Source: Bacteroidota bacterium (GTDB taxonomy: Bacteria; Bacteroidota; Bacteroidia; Cytophagales; Cyclobacteriaceae). From it: 64,000 bases of DNA. Every line of letters starts with the position of its first letter. Position 1 is the first letter of the stretch. The notes beneath the pieces were generated by a model. The model worked only from the letters and a program-made list of their open reading frames with translations. It made no database searches and had not been told where the DNA came from. A program made the position numbers and the translations under genes. Positions 9,393 through 18,605 of the stretch are shown in pieces. The stretch is from NCBI GenBank assembly GCA_018267135.1, contig JAFDZA010000010.1, forward strand, positions 92,564 through 156,563. Direction: 5' to 3'.

Positions 9393-9974
9393 TTATCGTG
9401 GGTACTTTACCCACCCTTCTACTGCCAGGCTAACCGATTTGCTGAAAATTACTTTTTGGTAGCCTGTTACCCGGTAATGTATCAAACGGGGCTGGCCGTT
9501 GTAGTCATCAAACTCCAACATCAAAAAACGTTGTGTGTTCATCATCGTATTATTTTCTGCCCATGATGATTCAATCCGCTTCAATCGGCTGATTTTTTGA
9601 TTGAAAAATAATTTCACAAAAGCCACGTTGGTCTTTATGTTCGTAGTAAATGTTCGCACGGTTAAATTACTGTTTATATCTTCTTTCGTTTCCATCTGGT
9701 ACAATCCTTTGTACATCGGTTTATTAATGTCATCGATCTGGCGAAACATTTCCAGTTCATTTCTAAGTTGGATTGAATCGGGCTTAATAGAAAGTGAATC
9801 GACCAACGAATTAAGGATTGTTTTTTTTAACAATACAGCTTCATGTTTTTTTATGTCTTTTATTTGAGCCGTTATCAAGCTATCAAAGTCGAAATAGATT
9901 TTTTTGTATTTCTGTTTATCGGAAACGCAACTCCACAAGGCCCCTGCCAGCACGGTAATAATAATCCACTTCAT
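9393..9974 (-). CDS. Predicted lipoprotein of unknown function
   Basis: The 193-aa product has a lipoprotein signal peptide with lipobox LWSC (Cys16). The mature part is soluble and charged, with a possible helical region around residues 25-85. The family is not recognised. It starts 13 bases after the gpmI stop codon, so it is probably cotranscribed with gpmI and the YwqK-like gene. Confidence 0.7.
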   Translation of the reverse strand: MKWIIITVLAGALWSCVSDKQKYKKIYFDFDSLITAQIKDIKKHEAVLLKKTILNSLVDSLSIKPDSIQLRNELEMFRQIDDINKPMYKGLYQMETKEDINSNLTVRTFTTNIKTNVAFVKLFFNQKISRLKRIESSWAENNTMMNTQRFLMLEFDDYNGQPRLIHYRVTGYQKVIFSKSVSLAVEGWVKYPR

Positions 9975-9987
9975 TTTAATTTTCTTT

Positions 9988-11508
9988 TCAGATTAACACA
10001 TGGCCTGTCATTTCCTTCGGAATGGGAATTCCCATCAGGGTAAGAATCGTGGGGGCGATATCGCCCAGTTTCCCGTCTTTAATTTTTCCTTTAAAGTCAT
10101 CGTCCACCAATATGCAGGGCACTAAATTAGTGGTATGAGCTGTGTTGGGTGTGCCATCTTCATTAACCATGTATTCGGCATTGCCGTGGTCGGCAATGAT
10201 GATAATGGCATATCCGTTTTTTCGGGCTGCCTCGGTTACTGCTTCATTGCACTGATCTACCGTTTCGCAGGCTTTAACCACTGCCGAAAATACGCCTGTG
10301 TGGCCTACCATATCCGGGTTGGCAAAATTCAGACAGATAAAATCGGTTTCTTTTTTTTCCAGTTCCGGAATAATTTTATCGCGAATGTCGCGGGCACTCA
10401 TTTCGGGTTGCAAATCGTAGGTAGCTACTTTAGGGGAAGGGCAAAGGATTCTCGATTCGCCCGGGAAAGCTTCTTCCCGCCCACCGGAAAAGAAGAATGT
10501 AACGTGCGGGTATTTTTCTGTTTCGGCTATGCGGATTTGTTTCTTACCCGCCCGTGAAACAATTTCTCCGAGTGTGTTGGTTAAATTATCTTTATCAAAA
10601 ATCACTTTTACATTTTTAAATGTATCGTCATAGTTGGCGAGTGTTACGTAATACAGCTTCATCTTTTTCATCCCTTGCTCTGGGAAATCTTGTTGCGTTA
10701 AAGCTATTGTAATTTCGCGCCCCCGGTCGGTGCGGAAATTAAAACAGATAACCACATCTCCTTCGCGTATAGTGGCTATGACCTGACCGGCCGAATCAGT
10801 TAAAACGATAGGTTTGATAAATTCATCTGTAATACCGGCCTCGTACGATTTCTGCATGGCCTGTTGAGGATCAGAAAATTTTTCTCCTTCTCCCTTCACC
10901 AGCAGATCGTAAGCCAGTTTTACACGTTCCCAACGCTTATCGCGATCCATAGCAAAATAGCGGCCCACGATGCTGGCGAGTTTACCGGTTGTTTTAGCCA
11001 AATGGTTTTGCAGGTCTTTAATAAACCCCAGTCCGCTTTTGGGGTCGGTGTCGCGGCCATCGGTAAAGGCATGAACAAAAAGATTTTTTAATCCCTGATG
11101 ATGAGCAATCGTGCAAATTCCTTTTAGATGATTGATGTGCGAATGCACCCCGCCATCCGAAACCAACCCGATCAGGTGAAGGGCTTTGTTATTGGCTTTA
11201 GCGTATTGAATGGCTTCCAGCAGTACTTCATTCTTGTCTAGTTCTTTTTCTTCTACCGCTTTATTGATACGAACCAAATCCTGGTACACCACGCGGCCGG
11301 CTCCTAAATTCATGTGGCCCACTTCGCTGTTGCCCATCTGCCCTTCGGGCAAGCCTACAGCCAGCCCGGAAGCTTGCAAGGTGCTGTGCGGGTATTTTTT
11401 GTAGAGCGAATGGAGGTAAGGGGTTTTGGCAGCATCGGCTGCGGAGGCTGTTATTTTGGTAGCAATGCCCCAGCCGTCAAGGATCATCAACATCACTTTT
11501 TTATTCAT
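9988..11508 (-). CDS. gpmI: 2,3-bisphosphoglycerate-independent phosphoglycerate mutase
   Basis: The 506-aa product has the normal length for the cofactor-independent mutase that interconverts 3- and 2-phosphoglycerate in glycolysis and gluconeogenesis. The N-terminal metal-binding sequence MLMILDGWG is present. The phosphoserine site GNSEVGHMNLGAGR places the catalytic serine at residue 61. Further hallmarks are FTDGRDTDP, FNFRTDRGREIT and, at the C-terminal metal site, IIADHGNAEYM and AHTTNLVP. It is a cytosolic Mn/Co-type alkaline-phosphatase-superfamily enzyme. It starts 12 bases after the stop of the giant exported-protein gene at 11521, which suggests cotranscription despite unrelated roles. 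Confidence 0.97.
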   Translation of the reverse strand: MNKKVMLMILDGWGIATKITASAADAAKTPYLHSLYKKYPHSTLQASGLAVGLPEGQMGNSEVGHMNLGAGRVVYQDLVRINKAVEEKELDKNEVLLEAIQYAKANNKALHLIGLVSDGGVHSHINHLKGICTIAHHQGLKNLFVHAFTDGRDTDPKSGLGFIKDLQNHLAKTTGKLASIVGRYFAMDRDKRWERVKLAYDLLVKGEGEKFSDPQQAMQKSYEAGITDEFIKPIVLTDSAGQVIATIREGDVVICFNFRTDRGREITIALTQQDFPEQGMKKMKLYYVTLANYDDTFKNVKVIFDKDNLTNTLGEIVSRAGKKQIRIAETEKYPHVTFFFSGGREEAFPGESRILCPSPKVATYDLQPEMSARDIRDKIIPELEKKETDFICLNFANPDMVGHTGVFSAVVKACETVDQCNEAVTEAARKNGYAIIIIADHGNAEYMVNEDGTPNTAHTTNLVPCILVDDDFKGKIKDGKLGDIAPTILTLMGIPIPKEMTGHVLI

Positions 11509-11520
11509 CGTTGTAAAAAT

Positions 11521-14500
11521 TTAAAATCCGTCATCTTCTTTTTTCTCCTCTTTTTTCTTGTCTTTCTTTTTGGCCGAGCTGTTGGCCCCGGCTAAATCGT
11601 AAGGAGCTTCTAACCCGTAATATTGCAACCGAAATTTATTTACCCAGGCCAGCGTCTCTTCATTGCTGCCGGGAATAAAAACCAGTTCACCCACTTTTGC
11701 TTTGTTTGAGTTGGTTTTTTTGGCAATCAAATCATTGAATGGCTGGTCTGACGACTGCACCATCAACCGGTTGTCTTCTAATCCAAAATAATACCAGGCT
11801 TCCGGAGAAGCTTTAAAAAACACATGAAATACCGGTGAGCCATCTTCATTCTTGCGTATCTCCATAAATCCTTCAAAAGCTCCGTTAATATCATCTTTGC
11901 CAATATGGCTTACGCCAATCTGGCCTTCACTGTAAAAGGCCTTATTGCCTTGCGACCATTTAAAGTTGACATTGGAAAAACCGATGTTGGCCAATAAACG
12001 GGGTACGGTGGCTAATGAGGTATAAGATTGTTGCGATTTTTGTTCGTAATCGCGAGCCGTTTTTTCGCCTACGAGGTTAGCAATTTTGTACAGCAATTCA
12101 GTTTGATCGCCAAGGCCTTCACCTGCGCCTTCGTTTTTTATTACATTTTGTAAGCTCAATGCCATCATCCGATAAGCCGCATCGGGCATTTTCATATTTG
12201 CCAATAAAAGGGTATTCATTTTTATTTCGTTGGTCTCCATATTTCCGGAGCCGATAGCACTGGCCGAAATATTGAAATCATTCGTTCCTTTAAAAAAAGT
12301 AACAGGGCCTTCAAATTTTACTTCCTGTTTTTCTTCGTTGTAATTAAAAACTTTCCCTTCCAGGTTTTCGCCTGCTGCTTTTTTTCGGTTTTCTATTTTA
12401 AACTCTCCGCTTTCTTTATCAAAATAGAGTGAGCCGCTCGGCAAAAAGAAATCGTCATCGCCTTCGTCTTTTTTGTCGGAAACAAAGGTGATATACAAAC
12501 TATTATCTGTGGCATAGTGTAAGCCGGCCTCTACCTTGCGTCCGGATTCAGTTATGGAGTGATCAAAATCTAAAAAAATTTGTTTTTCGTCTCCGCTTTG
12601 GTCATAGCGTATCCAGGTATCGTAATTTTTAATTTTTTTCAAATCAAGTTTTACGAATCCCTTTAGTTGCAGAGCGGGGCGAGTGGCATACATGACCATA
12701 TCGCCTTTGTAATAAATGCGAGGTGCTATCAATATTTTATCTTTGTCTATTACGGCTCCGTTGGCCACGGTTTGCTGGGTGGCATTCCCTTTTCTTTTTT
12801 TCTTGACGCCATCGGTAATCGGCTCCAGGTGGAAGTCGGTCATTTTAATGGCAAACGTATCGTTGGCAGCATTAACGTATTCGTACGTGGCATATCCTGA
12901 AAATTCTTTTCGAGAAACAATGTCTACCACGCCATCGGTCAGGCGGTGGTATCCGTTCAGCGTATCTAAAACAATTACTGTATTTTTCAGTTGGCCTATT
13001 TTGGCATTTTCTAAAATAAGTACCTCATTGTTTTGGGGAGTAATTTTTGCATCGGCTACCACAATGTAGGGGATGCCGCTTACTTTCAGTTGTTGTTGTT
13101 GAATATCGTATTCCGCTTTCTCGGCATTGAAGCGCAGCGAATCAAGTTCTTTCCGGGTGGTATAGAAATATGAATTTTCCAGCGGCACATCGGGGGCTTT
13201 GGTCATCACTATTTTTTGTGATGATAAATCCCACTTGGCTTGTGGGATAGACGTTTTAAACTGGGCGTATGGAAACTCAATGGCGGCCACTCCTTCGCGC
13301 TCGGGGCTGATGGTAGCAAAGTTTTTGGCCAAGTCAAATTTCAGGCGCACATCGTTTCCGGCCAGTGCGGGTTTGTCGGGATTCCCTGTTTTTACTTCAA
13401 AGCGGGCGTGGCGAGCCCCAAAATCTTTAGACGAAAAACTCAGGTCGCGCGAAACCACTTCCGACCCCCGTGTGCTCAGGCGGCCACTGCCGGTTACTCC
13501 TGTTTTTGAAACGGTGAGGTTCCCTTTTAACAAGGCTGTTTTCTGGTATAATGAGAAAGGATCTTTTAAGTTTTTTACTTTGAATTTATCTTGTTTGGGA
13601 AACCACTTCAATTGGTAATCGGCAAAGGTTACCTGCGGAAAATTTACATTGCCAATTTGCATTTCTTTTATTTCACCTATGTTTCCTTTAGCCAGCACCG
13701 AGTCCGGATAAAGGACGAAATCGCCCGACTCAACGGAGGCGGCCAAATATTCAATCTTACCGGCCGCACGAAGCCCGGCATTGTCCATATTCAGACCTCC
13801 AAAAAAAGTAGCATTGGTATGGTACATTTTATAGCCCGAAGCAGGTACGGCATGCGTAAACCCAAGCGACTTATCGGCCATGGTGTGGAGTCGCTCTTTA
13901 AAGGATGGAAACATGCCGCTGGAAACAAACGTACCTTCAAAATTGATAGAGGCCGGATCGGCATCGTTCAGGCTGTCTAACTTAAAGGGGGGCACCACAA
14001 AAAATACCGACCGGTCGTATGCTCCGTTCAGCACTTCTTTCCGGTCGAAATAAATAACCCCTCCGGCCGAGGCATCCAGCCGAGGGAAGTTAGAGTATTT
14101 TGTTCGCCCCGATTTATTATCGGGCATATTGATATACAGCGTGCCGGAAGTTTTATTGGCCGATGCCTGCAGCCCCCCGGCCGCGGCCGCAGTAGAGTCG
14201 GCTCCCACCATGGAATTGTTTACCCGTCTGCGCACTCCGTTTTTTTCGGTTACATAAAACCGGATGGAGTCGATGTGGTTCAGGTTCACAAAAAAACTAT
14301 CATACTTCAGCATGAAATCTTTTCCGGTAATTTCAAAATTTCCAGCATTGATGGTTCCTTTAAATTTTACATCGCGGTCGTGCAAAAAAGTAATGCTGCT
14401 GCTGTCGGGTTTTACCATTACGTTGAGCGAATCGCTGATTTTAAATTCTTCAACTCCGTGCACCACCATACTATTTTTGTTGAGATCAATAGTGGCGTTG

Positions 14501-16194
14501 GCAACCGTATCAGCTAGCGAGTGAATTTTCATGTTATCATAATCCTTCCTGCCCCGGGCAGCTTCCAGAAAATGAATAGCTTTTTCTTTTACATGAATTT
14601 TGCCGGTGTGCGCATCATAGTCTATCACTCCTTTTTGCGACAAAAAATCGGCTGCCATTTTTACGGCACCACTGGTTCGGGTTTTGGTGGTTAGTTCGTA
14701 CACCGAAAAATCGCGGGTATTATTAGTCTGAGCATAATTTACCACTACTATCAACGGGTTAAAATCAAAACCTACGTTTCGGAGTTGACGAAAATCGTCC
14801 GGGTCGTAAAAATCATGCGATTCAATGACCATGGGCGCTACCAAGCCGTTGCCATCCATGGAGAGTTTAATTTTATTTTTCTTCAAATCCCAATCCAATT
14901 CATCGGCTGTAAAATCTATTCCAAAGTAAGAGGAGGTAAAGGGGGCTCTGCGCAAAGCCGATTTGTTTTTATTAAGTAACAATCGCTGCCTGCCATAGCT
15001 ATAACGAAAAGCCATGGAAGGATGTACGATGGTATCGTTCTCCTGATAAATTACAATGCGCACATCGTTAGAGAAAATCGCTGAATCGCGAAACGAAAAT
15101 AATGGACTGCTGGCTTTAAATTTTTTGTCTGATGCACCCATCACTTCCACCAAGGCCGGCTTATTGCTTACCGAGCTGCTCGTCATGAAAGCGCCTTCCA
15201 ACCCAAACCCACCGGTGTATTTCAGGTCATCGCCAAAGCCGGAAACCAATACATTGTTTTCGTACGATTTAAACCGGGGAAAAACAGATTCTTTCTTGCT
15301 TTTGTGTTTCGCGCTTCTAAACTCAAATGTGCCGGCAATTTTACCCGGCAATTTACCTTGGTAGGTAAGTTTGCCTTGTGCGGCCGAAAGGATGGCATCG
15401 GATGTTTTAAAATTGTATTTATTAAATTCATAAAAAACCGAGTCAGCACCTAACCCGGCCATTGACCAATCGAACGAGCCGCCTTCCCCTACAAACAGCC
15501 GGCTGTAGAGCGAAAAAATACCTTTGGTGTTTTTTAATGTGGCCGAATCAAACAAAGTGGCAAAACTCATATTCAGTTTATTGAACACGATAGCCGCTCC
15601 CGTTACTTCGGGCTGCTTGACGGGGCGTTGCCATAGAGGCATGGCATTGAGGATGGAATCGGCTTTGGCATCATACACCACGGCCGTAGTGTCGGGGGCT
15701 TTGGGGGTCAGGTATTGAAACGAATAGTCATCGTCCGTAACCCGGAGCCTGAAAAATTTTTCATAGCGAAGGGCGTGGTGTTCAAAAAAATCGCGCGCCA
15801 GTTGCAAAAAATAATTGACAAGCGCAGGGTTGTCTTTCTGAATGGCCGCTCCGGTTACTTTCAAAAAATCGGAAAGTTTAGTGAGGTCTGTTTTTTCAAT
15901 ATTTACTGCCGCTGCTATGGCTCCAAAATAATTTACAAAATGAGGTTGAGTGCGATAGCCTTTTTTCTTCATTAACCGAACCTGTTTTTGTACGATGGTT
16001 TGCTGGTCGGGTCCCAAGCTCATCCAGGCACTGGCAAAGGCCTCGCCCACAGAGGAGGCTTCTATGTTTTTGGTATTTTCGAGCGACACTCGTACGCTAT
16101 CCTGAAAAGCAAGCGGAGTATTGGCATTTTGAGCCCGGGCATGAAAAAATCCGAAGCAGACAAAAAAATATAATAGGCTCTTTTTCACACCCAT
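11521..16194 (-). CDS. Giant exported protein of unknown function (1557 aa)
   Basis: The 1557-aa product has a signal peptide (about residues 1-21, ending ARAQ). After a helical N-terminal region of about 150 residues, most of the protein consists of short alternating strands with recurring 'I-x-L-x-G' style turns (for example VKFKGTINAGNFEITGKDF and KLTYQGKLPGKIAGTFEF). This pattern is like the long beta-taco/OstA/AsmA type of periplasmic repeat protein. The C-terminus is very lysine-rich (SAKKKDKKKEEKKEDD). The family name is not known to me. A role in envelope bridging or lipid transport would fit the fold but is speculation. It lies between prmA and gpmI on the same strand. Confidence 0.85.
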   Translation of the reverse strand: MGVKKSLLYFFVCFGFFHARAQNANTPLAFQDSVRVSLENTKNIEASSVGEAFASAWMSLGPDQQTIVQKQVRLMKKKGYRTQPHFVNYFGAIAAAVNIEKTDLTKLSDFLKVTGAAIQKDNPALVNYFLQLARDFFEHHALRYEKFFRLRVTDDDYSFQYLTPKAPDTTAVVYDAKADSILNAMPLWQRPVKQPEVTGAAIVFNKLNMSFATLFDSATLKNTKGIFSLYSRLFVGEGGSFDWSMAGLGADSVFYEFNKYNFKTSDAILSAAQGKLTYQGKLPGKIAGTFEFRSAKHKSKKESVFPRFKSYENNVLVSGFGDDLKYTGGFGLEGAFMTSSSVSNKPALVEVMGASDKKFKASSPLFSFRDSAIFSNDVRIVIYQENDTIVHPSMAFRYSYGRQRLLLNKNKSALRRAPFTSSYFGIDFTADELDWDLKKNKIKLSMDGNGLVAPMVIESHDFYDPDDFRQLRNVGFDFNPLIVVVNYAQTNNTRDFSVYELTTKTRTSGAVKMAADFLSQKGVIDYDAHTGKIHVKEKAIHFLEAARGRKDYDNMKIHSLADTVANATIDLNKNSMVVHGVEEFKISDSLNVMVKPDSSSITFLHDRDVKFKGTINAGNFEITGKDFMLKYDSFFVNLNHIDSIRFYVTEKNGVRRRVNNSMVGADSTAAAAGGLQASANKTSGTLYINMPDNKSGRTKYSNFPRLDASAGGVIYFDRKEVLNGAYDRSVFFVVPPFKLDSLNDADPASINFEGTFVSSGMFPSFKERLHTMADKSLGFTHAVPASGYKMYHTNATFFGGLNMDNAGLRAAGKIEYLAASVESGDFVLYPDSVLAKGNIGEIKEMQIGNVNFPQVTFADYQLKWFPKQDKFKVKNLKDPFSLYQKTALLKGNLTVSKTGVTGSGRLSTRGSEVVSRDLSFSSKDFGARHARFEVKTGNPDKPALAGNDVRLKFDLAKNFATISPEREGVAAIEFPYAQFKTSIPQAKWDLSSQKIVMTKAPDVPLENSYFYTTRKELDSLRFNAEKAEYDIQQQQLKVSGIPYIVVADAKITPQNNEVLILENAKIGQLKNTVIVLDTLNGYHRLTDGVVDIVSRKEFSGYATYEYVNAANDTFAIKMTDFHLEPITDGVKKKRKGNATQQTVANGAVIDKDKILIAPRIYYKGDMVMYATRPALQLKGFVKLDLKKIKNYDTWIRYDQSGDEKQIFLDFDHSITESGRKVEAGLHYATDNSLYITFVSDKKDEGDDDFFLPSGSLYFDKESGEFKIENRKKAAGENLEGKVFNYNEEKQEVKFEGPVTFFKGTNDFNISASAIGSGNMETNEIKMNTLLLANMKMPDAAYRMMALSLQNVIKNEGAGEGLGDQTELLYKIANLVGEKTARDYEQKSQQSYTSLATVPRLLANIGFSNVNFKWSQGNKAFYSEGQIGVSHIGKDDINGAFEGFMEIRKNEDGSPVFHVFFKASPEAWYYFGLEDNRLMVQSSDQPFNDLIAKKTNSNKAKVGELVFIPGSNEETLAWVNKFRLQYYGLEAPYDLAGANSSAKKKDKKKEEKKEDDGF

Positions 16195-16279
16195 AAAAGG
16201 CGTGAAAGTTCGTAAATAAAAGGCGAAAGTTCTAATAGCGGAAACGGGGTGTTGCCGTATAAACGGTGGCTCGTGTTTT

Positions 16280-17110
16280 TTATTTTTTGAGAAAGGCTAC
16301 GGTTGCCCAGGTTTCCTTTTCATCCCGAAAAATTTCGTACAATCCGTACTTAGTTGCTTCTTCGGCCAGCACCGGAATATCTTTTGAAAAGAATCCGCTC
16401 AGCAATAAATGCCCTTGTTGATAGAGTACTCCGGCATACCGGTTCATTTCGTCAAGCAGAATATTGCGATTAATGTTGGCCAGCACAATATCAAAAGAGG
16501 AATTGAATGTCAGATCAGAAATTTTACCCTGACGTATTGTAATATTGTGGCATTGGTTGATCTGAGTATTCTCCTGGCCGTTTAGCACGCTCCACTCGTC
16601 AATATCAAATGCTTCGATATGGGCCGCACCCAAATGCGAAGCCATGATAGATAAAATGGCGGTGCCACACCCAGCATCCATTACCTTTTTGTTCTGGTGG
16701 TTTATCCGCATCATGTTTTTCAGCATCAGGTAGGTGGTTTGATGATGCCCGGTGCCAAACGACATCTTGGGAGTGATGATTATTTCGTAAGGGTACTTTT
16801 TTTCAATCTTATGAAACTCCGCCCGCACCAGACATTGGTTGTCCACAATAATAGGTTCTACATTTTTTTCCCACTCTTCGTTCCAGTTTTGTTTTTTAAT
16901 CTGGTCTTGAAAAAACAACAAGGGGGAAACGTGTTTATATTTTTCTTTTATCTCGGTTAAATACCGGTGATCATATTTTTCGCCTTCTACATACGCTTCA
17001 AATCCTTCGTCCGTTTCTATAAATGATTCAAAGCCGGCTTCGGCTACTTCGGCCATCATAATCTCAGAAAAATCAGAAGGGCAAACAACTTTTAATCGGG
17101 TGTGAAACAT
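16280..17110 (-). CDS. prmA: Ribosomal protein L11 methyltransferase
   Basis: The 276-aa product has the family's usual length. PrmA uses SAM to methylate lysines and the N-terminus of ribosomal protein L11. The diagnostic substrate-binding segment KMSFGTGHHQTT is followed by the SAM motif I VMDAGCGTAILSI, the acidic motif AFDIDEW, and the motif IV-like LANINRNILL. The N-terminal domain (about residues 1-100) is the L11-recognition domain. It is divergent from the DUF58 operon at 17208, with 97 bases between them. Confidence 0.95.
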   Translation of the reverse strand: MFHTRLKVVCPSDFSEIMMAEVAEAGFESFIETDEGFEAYVEGEKYDHRYLTEIKEKYKHVSPLLFFQDQIKKQNWNEEWEKNVEPIIVDNQCLVRAEFHKIEKKYPYEIIITPKMSFGTGHHQTTYLMLKNMMRINHQNKKVMDAGCGTAILSIMASHLGAAHIEAFDIDEWSVLNGQENTQINQCHNITIRQGKISDLTFNSSFDIVLANINRNILLDEMNRYAGVLYQQGHLLLSGFFSKDIPVLAEEATKYGLYEIFRDEKETWATVAFLKK

Positions 17111-17207
17111 GCGCTGTTATTGAAAGACCAAAGGTGCGGCAAACTTTTTACATTCGGGCAGTACTTTGAACTTTCCCTCACAATTTCTTTTCTTGTGAAC
17201 GAATTTC

Positions 17208-18605
17208 ATGAATAAATCCATTTCACTTTCCTCGGTTATCAAATCAGCCTCCTATTGGTTGAAGTGGACGGGCGTGCGTTGGCCCTTGTTTGTAGCTCTG
17301 CTCATCATTGCCTTGGCCAGCCGGTGGCTCAGAAACGAATACGGCCAAGACGATTCTACTCTTTGGCTGGTGATGAATCCGTTTTTCCTACTGATACAAT
17401 GGACGATTATCGGGCTTTTTTTATTCAGTCTGGTTTCTACCGTTGCGGTGTGGGTTTATTTTTATTTAAGCGTAAAACCCAATGCCGCTCTTCAGGTAAA
17501 ATTTGGCGATGGAAAAAAAGCGGAAGCTGGTTGGGTAAACGTAACCGTATCGCTTACGGGGGCGGCCTTGCGGCCTTTGCTGGGAACCATCCAAGCCCGG
17601 CTGGCATTTACCAACCAAAATCTTTCGGGTGTTATTGTTTTAGATACCAATGTAACCAAACCGCGCCACCTTTGGCGACAGGCGCTTCAGGGATCGGGGC
17701 AAACACTGCTGCACAACCGGGGCATTTACGATATGGAAAAAGTGTTAATCACTTTTTGCGATATGTTTGGATTAGTATCGTTGCCTTGTGCTATTCCGTT
17801 TACCCAGCAACTCTATACATTGCCTGTAGCTACCGAGCCACAAACGATTAAATCGTTTCCGCACAGCACGGAAGAACAAAAGCACCGCATTGATGTACCC
17901 AAACGGGTAGAGGGCGAATACGTAAACTATAAAGAGTATGAAACCGGTGATAACATTCAGCGCATCGTGTGGAAAATTTATGCCAAGAGCGGAGAATTGG
18001 TGGTGCGTATTCCTGAAATAAAAGATCCGTACGCCTCGCATTTATATTTCTATATCAGTTTCTTTAACGGTTTTACGTTAAATGACGGAGCCTTTGAAAC
18101 AGAATTGCTGAACGTATATAAAGACAGGGTAAGAAATCTGCTGGAGGCATTGCAACGAAACGACTACACAGTACGCCTTCCTCCTGATCAGGAAATACCC
18201 AAGTTGGCAGGCGTGGGCGACAAAAAAATAGAACTCTACCAGATTACAGCTTGTTTCTGGCAAAACAAAATAGCTCCCACCGCTTTTGTTAGTTATAACC
18301 AAGCGGCTTTCGTTTGCTTGCCTTCGCTTACGCCAATCGAAGAAATTCAAACACTCGTGCGCCACTTGCCGGCAGCCATTCCGTTGGTCATTGTAAAACT
18401 CTCTACAGCCATACCTTCTCCGTTTACGTTTTCTATGAAAAATATATTTTTCAGACCTGAAAAAAAGCCTACCGATGCCCTTCGCCAACCGTGGCTGATC
18501 TCCGGATTACGAAAAAATTTAATTCGCAACGAAGCGTTGATAACGGAAGCCATCCGCCAACGCGATAATACCTGGCTGACCGATCGTATTGAACTGACCC
18601 GATGA
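17208..18605 (+). CDS. DUF58 domain protein (MoxR-associated)
   Basis: The 465-aa membrane-associated protein has two transmembrane segments near the N-terminus (about residues 28-42 and 60-88). The DUF58 signature follows around residues 235-265 (EYETGDNIQRIVWKIYAKSGELVV). DUF58 proteins are vWA-like partners of MoxR ATPases and are nearly always encoded with a transglutaminase-like membrane protein. Its stop codon overlaps the start of the next gene by 4 bases (ATGA), which indicates translational coupling. A near-match to the Bacteroidota -7 element (TACTTTG) lies at about 17161-17167. Confidence 0.9.
   Translation: MNKSISLSSVIKSASYWLKWTGVRWPLFVALLIIALASRWLRNEYGQDDSTLWLVMNPFFLLIQWTIIGLFLFSLVSTVAVWVYFYLSVKPNAALQVKFGDGKKAEAGWVNVTVSLTGAALRPLLGTIQARLAFTNQNLSGVIVLDTNVTKPRHLWRQALQGSGQTLLHNRGIYDMEKVLITFCDMFGLVSLPCAIPFTQQLYTLPVATEPQTIKSFPHSTEEQKHRIDVPKRVEGEYVNYKEYETGDNIQRIVWKIYAKSGELVVRIPEIKDPYASHLYFYISFFNGFTLNDGAFETELLNVYKDRVRNLLEALQRNDYTVRLPPDQEIPKLAGVGDKKIELYQITACFWQNKIAPTAFVSYNQAAFVCLPSLTPIEEIQTLVRHLPAAIPLVIVKLSTAIPSPFTFSMKNIFFRPEKKPTDALRQPWLISGLRKNLIRNEALITEAIRQRDNTWLTDRIELTR

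Noticed and set aside
17255..17851. 198-aa frame within the DUF58 gene
   Set aside because: Same-strand shadow. The DUF58 frame has transmembrane segments and the family signature and is translationally coupled to its neighbour.
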